A DNA stretch of 64,000 nt. Origin: UBA6016 sp964568395. GTDB taxonomy: Bacteria; Campylobacterota; Campylobacteria; Campylobacterales; UBA6016. Location: positions 62,001 to 126,000 of the forward strand of contig CAZMPN010000001.1 of NCBI GenBank assembly GCA_964568395.1. The letters run 5' to 3'. Positions 59,673-64,000 of the stretch are shown piece by piece. Numbering within the stretch: the stretch's first letter is position 1; each line of letters starts with the position of its first letter. The notes below the pieces were generated by a model. That model saw only the letters and a program-made list of their open reading frames with translations, searched no databases and was not told where the DNA came from. Made by a program: the position numbers and the translations under genes.

Positions 59673-60944
59673 TCAAAAATCTATATTATCTGGCCCCACG
59701 ATATACCCGGCTATCGCGCTAGCCGCGGCGATTGCAGAGTTGGCTAGATATACTTCAGATGTTCTAGCGCCCATTCTACCTACGAAGTTTCTGTTCGTCG
59801 TGGCGATAGCCCTTTCGCCTTCGCCCAAGATGCCCATATATCCGCCTAGGCAAGCGCCGCATGTAGGGTTTGAGAATACCGCTCCCGCTTCTACGAATAT
59901 ATCCACATATCCTAACTTATAGGCTTGCAAAGCGATTTTTTGCGTTGCGGGGGTGATGATAAGTCTCACATGAGGAGCTACTTTTTTGCCCTTTAATATC
60001 TTTGCCGCCATTTCAAGGTCTGACAATCTCCCGTTGGTGCATGAGCCGATGAACGCTTGGTCTATCCTTATCTTGTCGGCTACCGCTTGACTAAGAGGTT
60101 TGCCGTTTGACGGCAAAAATGGATACGCTATGACAGGCTCAAGAGAGGCCACATCTATCTCTAGCACTTGGTAATACTCGGCATCAGCGTCAGAGTAAAA
60201 CTCTTTTGATGTTCGCGCTAGATTTTTGTCCGCCAAAAACGCTCTTGTCGTATCATCTACCGCCACGATGCCGTTTTTCGCTCCAGCTTCGATAGCCATG
60301 TTGCAAAGGCTAAATCTATCATCCATTGATAGATACTGTATAGTATCCCCGGTGAACTCAAGCGCTTTGTACAGTGCCCCATCCACGCCGATTAGGCGGA
60401 TGATTTCTAGGATTAGGTCTTTGCCCGTTACATACTCTCTCGGTTTGCCTTTGAACACCACCTTGATAGTCTCAGGCACTTTGAACCAGTTTTCACCAGT
60501 TATCATCGTGAAGGCTAGGTCGGTGCTCCCCATACCCGTAGAGAATGCCCCGAGAGCCCCATGCGTACAGGTGTGGCTATCTGCGCCGATGATGACGTCG
60601 CCCGGCACTACGAGCCCTTTTTCAGGCAAGAGGGCATGCTCGATGCCCATATCTTTTTCGTCAAAAAAGAGTTTCATATTGTGCTTAGCGGCAAAATCAC
60701 GGCTGATTCTTGCCTGGTTGGCGCTCGCTATGTCTTTTGCGGGGATGAAGTGGTCCATGACTATACAAAAGCCGTCAGGATTTGCCAGCTTCGTCGCGCC
60801 TGATTCTTCAAACGCCCTGATGGATAGAGGCGTAGTGATGTCGTTGCCTATCGTCATATCGACTTTTACCCTTACGATGTCGCCCGCTTTTACCGCTTTG
60901 CCGGCATGCTCAGAAAATATTTTTTCGGTTATCGTTTGTCCCAT
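59673..60944 (-). CDS. leuC: 3-isopropylmalate dehydratase large subunit
   Basis: 423 aa aconitase-family enzyme of leucine synthesis. GADSHTCTHGALGAFSTGMG and GSCTNGRLSDLEMAAKIL, with CGACLGGYMGILG, supply the three Cys ligands of the [4Fe-4S] cluster. The length and motifs fit the LeuC/HacA archaeal-like subgroup. LeuD is not next to it in this window. Confidence 0.9.
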   Translation of the reverse strand: MGQTITEKIFSEHAGKAVKAGDIVRVKVDMTIGNDITTPLSIRAFEESGATKLANPDGFCIVMDHFIPAKDIASANQARISRDFAAKHNMKLFFDEKDMGIEHALLPEKGLVVPGDVIIGADSHTCTHGALGAFSTGMGSTDLAFTMITGENWFKVPETIKVVFKGKPREYVTGKDLILEIIRLIGVDGALYKALEFTGDTIQYLSMDDRFSLCNMAIEAGAKNGIVAVDDTTRAFLADKNLARTSKEFYSDADAEYYQVLEIDVASLEPVIAYPFLPSNGKPLSQAVADKIRIDQAFIGSCTNGRLSDLEMAAKILKGKKVAPHVRLIITPATQKIALQAYKLGYVDIFVEAGAVFSNPTCGACLGGYMGILGEGERAIATTNRNFVGRMGARTSEVYLANSAIAAASAIAGYIVGPDNIDF

Positions 60945-61018
60945 AATCTTTGCCTTAAATACTCTATTTTTGCCGCAATTTTAGCCCATTTTGGCTTTTG
61001 GATAGTACAATTACGCCT

Positions 61019-62329
61019 ATGAAATACGCCGTACTAAGAGCTCTCGTATCAAAACTTCAAAGCGAAACCAAAATCGTCCGTATAGCGCGGGTCGCCGACA
61101 GCGTGCTAAAGGTCGAATTCGACAAAAACGGCGTCTACTACTTCGACTTGACGCGCGGGCACAACTTCGTATTCAAAAACGAGCGATTCCCGCCAAAAAA
61201 CTACCACGCCCCTTTCGATGCGGCTCTGGCAAAGCAGTTTACGCGCTCAAACGTCGAGAAGATAGAGCTTATGGCGGACGATAAGATAATTCGCGTATAT
61301 TCGGCGGTAAAACTGGGATACAAAGAGCAAAAAGCGTGTCTTGTCCTGGAGATGACCGGAAAATATGCGAACGCCGTCATTGTCGACGAAAAAGAGATCG
61401 TATTATCGGCTCTAAGATACGAAGTAGGGGCTAGGGAGCTTCGCATCGGGCAGAGATACGCTCCGCCTCCGCCTCCGCCTTTCAAGTTTTCGGATGTCGA
61501 TATTTCCGATGTGGACGCATATCTTGAGGAGCTGCTGGAGTCGAAGCAAAAAAATAGGCTGGAAAACCTAAAGGCCCAAAAAGTCGCCCAGATAGATAAA
61601 AAGATAGAGAAGCTTGAGGAGCTGCTCGCCTCTTTCGAAGAGCCGTCCCTGCTGAATGAAAAAGCGGAAGAAGCGCTGAAAATAGGGGATCTGCTATGCG
61701 CAAACGCCCATCTGGTAGCCGCGCACCAAAAAAGCGTAACACTGGACGATTTCGACGGCAATAGAACCACGATAGAGCTTCCGGAGGCAAAAAGCCAAAA
61801 AGAGATTCTAAACTTTTTCTATCAAAAAGCTAAAAAACTGCGCAAAAAAGCCGATGGAATACATAGGGAAAAAGAGTCGGTGGGCGAGAAGCTCTCTTTT
61901 TTGAAAGCGCAGCGAAGCGCGGTTGCCTCCGCAAAGGAAGAAGAGGTCGTAAAACTCTTTACCCAAAAGCAGAAAAAAGAGGATAAAAAAGAGGAGAGTA
62001 GCGATATTTTCGAAGTTTTCTACAAAGAATACAAAATTTCCGTCGGAAAAAATCGAAAAGGAAACGAAAAATTGCTAAAATTCGCCAGAGCAAACGATCT
62101 GTGGTTTCATATCAAAGATATACCCTCGGCTCACGCGATACTTCATACCGATAGACAAGCGGTGTCGGACGATGCGCTGCTTTTTGCGGCCAAGGTGTGC
62201 GTGGAGCTGTCGGTGGAGGCTGCCGGCTCTTATCTGGTTGATTATGCGAGACGCAGAGACGTCTCGCCGGTCGAAGGCGCGAAAGTCAATTATGTCAACT
62301 ATAAGACGCTAACCGTAAAAAAGGATTAG
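61019..62329 (+). CDS. NFACT/RqcH-family protein
   Basis: 436 aa. The N-terminal NFACT-N domain (LTRGHNFVF, VLEMTGKYANAVIVDEKEI), a central coiled coil (about 175-310) and the C-terminal NFACT-R domain (VGKNRKGNEKLLKFARANDL, WFHIKDIPSAHAIL) are clear. Relatives rescue stalled large subunits by adding Ala tails (RqcH) or are annotated fibronectin-binding proteins. It is shorter than Bacillus RqcH. A run of six Pro near residue 149 should itself slow ribosomes. ATG 61019 is chosen as it begins the family N-terminus; the frame opens at 60998. Confidence 0.85.
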   Translation: MKYAVLRALVSKLQSETKIVRIARVADSVLKVEFDKNGVYYFDLTRGHNFVFKNERFPPKNYHAPFDAALAKQFTRSNVEKIELMADDKIIRVYSAVKLGYKEQKACLVLEMTGKYANAVIVDEKEIVLSALRYEVGARELRIGQRYAPPPPPPFKFSDVDISDVDAYLEELLESKQKNRLENLKAQKVAQIDKKIEKLEELLASFEEPSLLNEKAEEALKIGDLLCANAHLVAAHQKSVTLDDFDGNRTTIELPEAKSQKEILNFFYQKAKKLRKKADGIHREKESVGEKLSFLKAQRSAVASAKEEEVVKLFTQKQKKEDKKEESSDIFEVFYKEYKISVGKNRKGNEKLLKFARANDLWFHIKDIPSAHAILHTDRQAVSDDALLFAAKVCVELSVEAAGSYLVDYARRRDVSPVEGAKVNYVNYKTLTVKKD

Positions 62330-62331
62330 GG

Positions 62332-62643
62332 ATGGCAGCAGTCTCACCGGTAGGCGGACAGATATACGTCCAGCAGGCTACTCCGGCGGTATCTCAGCTA
62401 AACCAGACGGTTTTTCAGAGATTCGATTTGCAAGCGTTCGTAGCGGCGGAGGCCGAAAAAAACAAAGAGCCGCAAATAGAGGCCGTATCGGAAACCGACG
62501 GTTCGCAAAATATAAAAGCCGACAACGAGGGCAATAAGAACGGCGAACAGTACGAGCAGCAAAAAAGAGAAAAAAAAGAGAAAGATGAAGGGGCCGAGGA
62601 GCCGCATTATAAATCTGACCACATACTTGATTTGAAAGTTTAA
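62332..62643 (+). CDS. Small Lys/Glu-rich unknown protein
   Basis: 103 aa. The N-terminus (VSPVGGQIYVQQATPAVSQL) resembles that of small flagellar- or motility-linked proteins of Campylobacterota, but the likeness is faint. The C-terminal half is a charged, disordered stretch (KREKKEKDEGAEEPHYK). It starts 2 nt after the NFACT gene and ends 10 nt before cdsA, so it is in an operon with both. Confidence 0.65.
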   Translation: MAAVSPVGGQIYVQQATPAVSQLNQTVFQRFDLQAFVAAEAEKNKEPQIEAVSETDGSQNIKADNEGNKNGEQYEQQKREKKEKDEGAEEPHYKSDHILDLKV

Positions 62644-62653
62644 AGGAAAATTG

Positions 62654-63448
62654 TTGGAAACGCCTAGTTTTTTGAAAGCATCCAAGGAGAGATACGTCAC
62701 CGCATTGGCGCTAGTAGGCATACTGGCCGCGGTAATGCTCGTCGATAACTTTTTTTTGACTTGGGCTTTTATGGGCGTTTTTTATTTTTTGGGTTTTATT
62801 GAGGCCAACAAGCTCTTTAAGCTCCAAAAACTATCGCTCTATCCGATGGCCATAGCTATTTGGATAGCGGCGTATTTTATGACGAACGCCGAAGATCTCG
62901 TGTTTTTCGTCCTCTTGGTATACGGCTCCTATCTGGCGTTCAAAAACAGAGTCGGTTTCGTCGAAGGCGTAGAGAGCGAAAAGGGGATGAAAAACCTGAT
63001 GGTGTTTTTGTATCCTACGGCTCCGATGCTTTTCATGCTCTCTTTATATAAAGATTACGGAATGGCGGCTCTTTTTTGGCTTGTCGTCATAGTGGCTACG
63101 ACCGATACGGCGGCGTATTTTACCGGTAAAGCGGTCGGCAAGGTGCCGTTTTCTCCGGCTAGCCCGAATAAGACTTTGGAAGGAGTGCTTGGCGGCATAC
63201 TGGTCGCAAGCATAGTCGGCACCATGATGGGGATGGCGTTTTTGCCGTTTTTGAAGGCGCTCTTTATATCCATGTGCGTAGCATTGTCGTCTATCTTCGG
63301 CGATCTCTTCGAATCCTCACTCAAAAGACATGCCGACGTAAAAGACAGCGGCAGTTTCCTTCCGGGGCACGGCGGCGTGCTAGATAGGCTTGACGGGCAT
63401 CTATTCGGTGCGGTAGCTATGGTGGTGCTTCTTAGAGGTCTTTATTGA
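62654..63448 (+). CDS. cdsA: Phosphatidate cytidylyltransferase
   Basis: 264 aa membrane enzyme that makes CDP-diacylglycerol for phospholipids. Several hydrophobic helices end in the CTP-transferase signature SLKRHADVKDSGSFLPGHGG followed by VLDRLDGHLFGA. TTG 62654 is 6 nt after AAGGA and preferred to the in-frame TTG 62651. It overlaps dxr by 4 nt, as in many bacteria where cdsA and dxr are adjacent. Confidence 0.95.
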   Translation: METPSFLKASKERYVTALALVGILAAVMLVDNFFLTWAFMGVFYFLGFIEANKLFKLQKLSLYPMAIAIWIAAYFMTNAEDLVFFVLLVYGSYLAFKNRVGFVEGVESEKGMKNLMVFLYPTAPMLFMLSLYKDYGMAALFWLVVIVATTDTAAYFTGKAVGKVPFSPASPNKTLEGVLGGILVASIVGTMMGMAFLPFLKALFISMCVALSSIFGDLFESSLKRHADVKDSGSFLPGHGGVLDRLDGHLFGAVAMVVLLRGLY

Positions 63449-64000
63449 TAATTCTCGGCTCCACCGGCTCTATCGGCGTAAACACGCTTGACGTGTGCGA
63501 GAGATGCGGCATCGATGTAGAGCTGCTCTCTGCAGGAAACAACGTGGAACTCCTAAAAAAACAGATAGAGAAATTCCGCCCGAAATACGCCTGTCTCCAA
63601 AAAAACGACGGAACCCTTGGCGCCAGCCTTGGGGGCACGAAGATTTTTTACGGGGAAGAGGGGTTGTCCGAGGCTCTCTCAAAAACGAACGGCAAAAAAG
63701 CCCTAAACGCCATAGTAGGCTTTGCCGGGCTCCGCTCGACGCTCGAATGTATAGAGATGGGCAAGGAAGTGGCTCTGGCGAACAAAGAGTCTCTGGTGGC
63801 GGCCGGAAAATTCATAGACGTATCCAAGATAACACCGGTAGATAGCGAACACTTTGCGCTCTGGTATCTAAACCGCGGCGTCGGGAAAATACGCAAAATG
63901 ACGATAACCGCAAGCGGCGGAGCGCTCAGGGATGCGCCGCTCTCCGAGATATACGCTTCCAGCATAAACGACGTATTAAAACATCCAAACTGGACAATGG
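63445..64000 (+). CDS. dxr: 1-deoxy-D-xylulose 5-phosphate reductoisomerase (N-terminal part)
   Basis: The first 185 residues are present; the gene runs past the window end. IILGSTGSIGVNTLDVCE is the NADPH-binding start of Dxr, ALANKESLVAAG and VDSEHFALW hold substrate and metal residues (Asp, Glu). It catalyses the committed step of the MEP isoprenoid pathway. TTG 63445 overlaps the cdsA stop (TTGA). Confidence 0.95.
   Translation, partial: MIILGSTGSIGVNTLDVCERCGIDVELLSAGNNVELLKKQIEKFRPKYACLQKNDGTLGASLGGTKIFYGEEGLSEALSKTNGKKALNAIVGFAGLRSTLECIEMGKEVALANKESLVAAGKFIDVSKITPVDSEHFALWYLNRGVGKIRKMTITASGGALRDAPLSEIYASSINDVLKHPNWTM

Noticed and set aside
1..64000. CRISPR arrays, complete insertion sequences and rRNA genes
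   Set aside because: No regularly spaced repeats with unique spacers, no transposase with terminal repeats and no rRNA-like sequence were seen on reading.

Overview
The window looks like chromosome of a Campylobacterota (epsilonproteobacterial) bacterium. Evidence: the gene order typA / fliK-flgD-flgE, a SorAB sulfite dehydrogenase, a dnaA-dnaN-gyrB block with origin-like DnaA boxes, TATAAT promoters mostly without an obvious -35, frequent TTG and GTG starts, tight ATGA-type overlaps, and many periplasmic c-type cytochromes. The genus is not settled by the sequence alone. The DNA is of moderate GC, with a few clearly AT-richer islands.

Layout. 1-4206: end of an unknown gene, priA, a PIN-PhoH ATPase and a cation-efflux transporter. 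4252-10177: tRNA-Ala(GGC) carrying an integrated element of about 5.85 kb. The element has a P4-type integrase beside the tRNA, paired GTACC arm-type repeats at both ends, a decayed copy of the tRNA 3' end at the far end, an AlpA-like regulator, a possible replication initiator with iteron-like repeats, and several unknown genes. 10246-12030: a Campylobacterota-type unknown protein, Mrp and a coupled unknown. 12299-20532: a respiratory operon with a rhodanese, a type II DMSO-reductase-family molybdoenzyme (alpha, FeS beta, a gamma heme subunit fused to cytochrome c), a small periplasmic protein, a TorD-type chaperone and a polyferredoxin. 20535-25967: queF, gyrB, dnaN and dnaA on the minus strand, with the likely oriC upstream of dnaA. 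25974-31222: ruvC, an AT-rich DUF3800 gene followed by a nested hairpin, a double-length thyX, small membrane and zinc-ribbon proteins and an OlsF-like acyltransferase. 31342-35322: trpB-hemH-trpA-dgt. 35346-40778: hook genes with two sigma54 promoters. 40893-45249: typA, two small envelope-associated proteins, tRNA-Met and a two-component pair. 45250-53508: ankyrin proteins, a secreted nuclease-like protein, ferritin, purT, cytochromes, mntP, sorAB and a DNA glycosylase. 53476-58687: DUF1538 permease with two PII-like proteins, and a PhnD-PAS-GGDEF-EAL protein. 58770-64000: a StbDE/RelE toxin-antitoxin pair, leuC, an NFACT/RqcH-family protein, cdsA and the start of dxr.

How parts work together. 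The periplasmic molybdoenzymes and small cytochromes (rhodanese operon, SorAB, two further heme proteins) point to respiration with sulfur or other oxyanion compounds. The best candidates for undescribed biology are the tRNA-Ala element with its integrase-coupled unknown gene, the DUF3800 gene with its downstream RNA-like hairpin next to oriC, the gamma-cytochrome c fusion operon, and the DUF1538-PII-PII operon.
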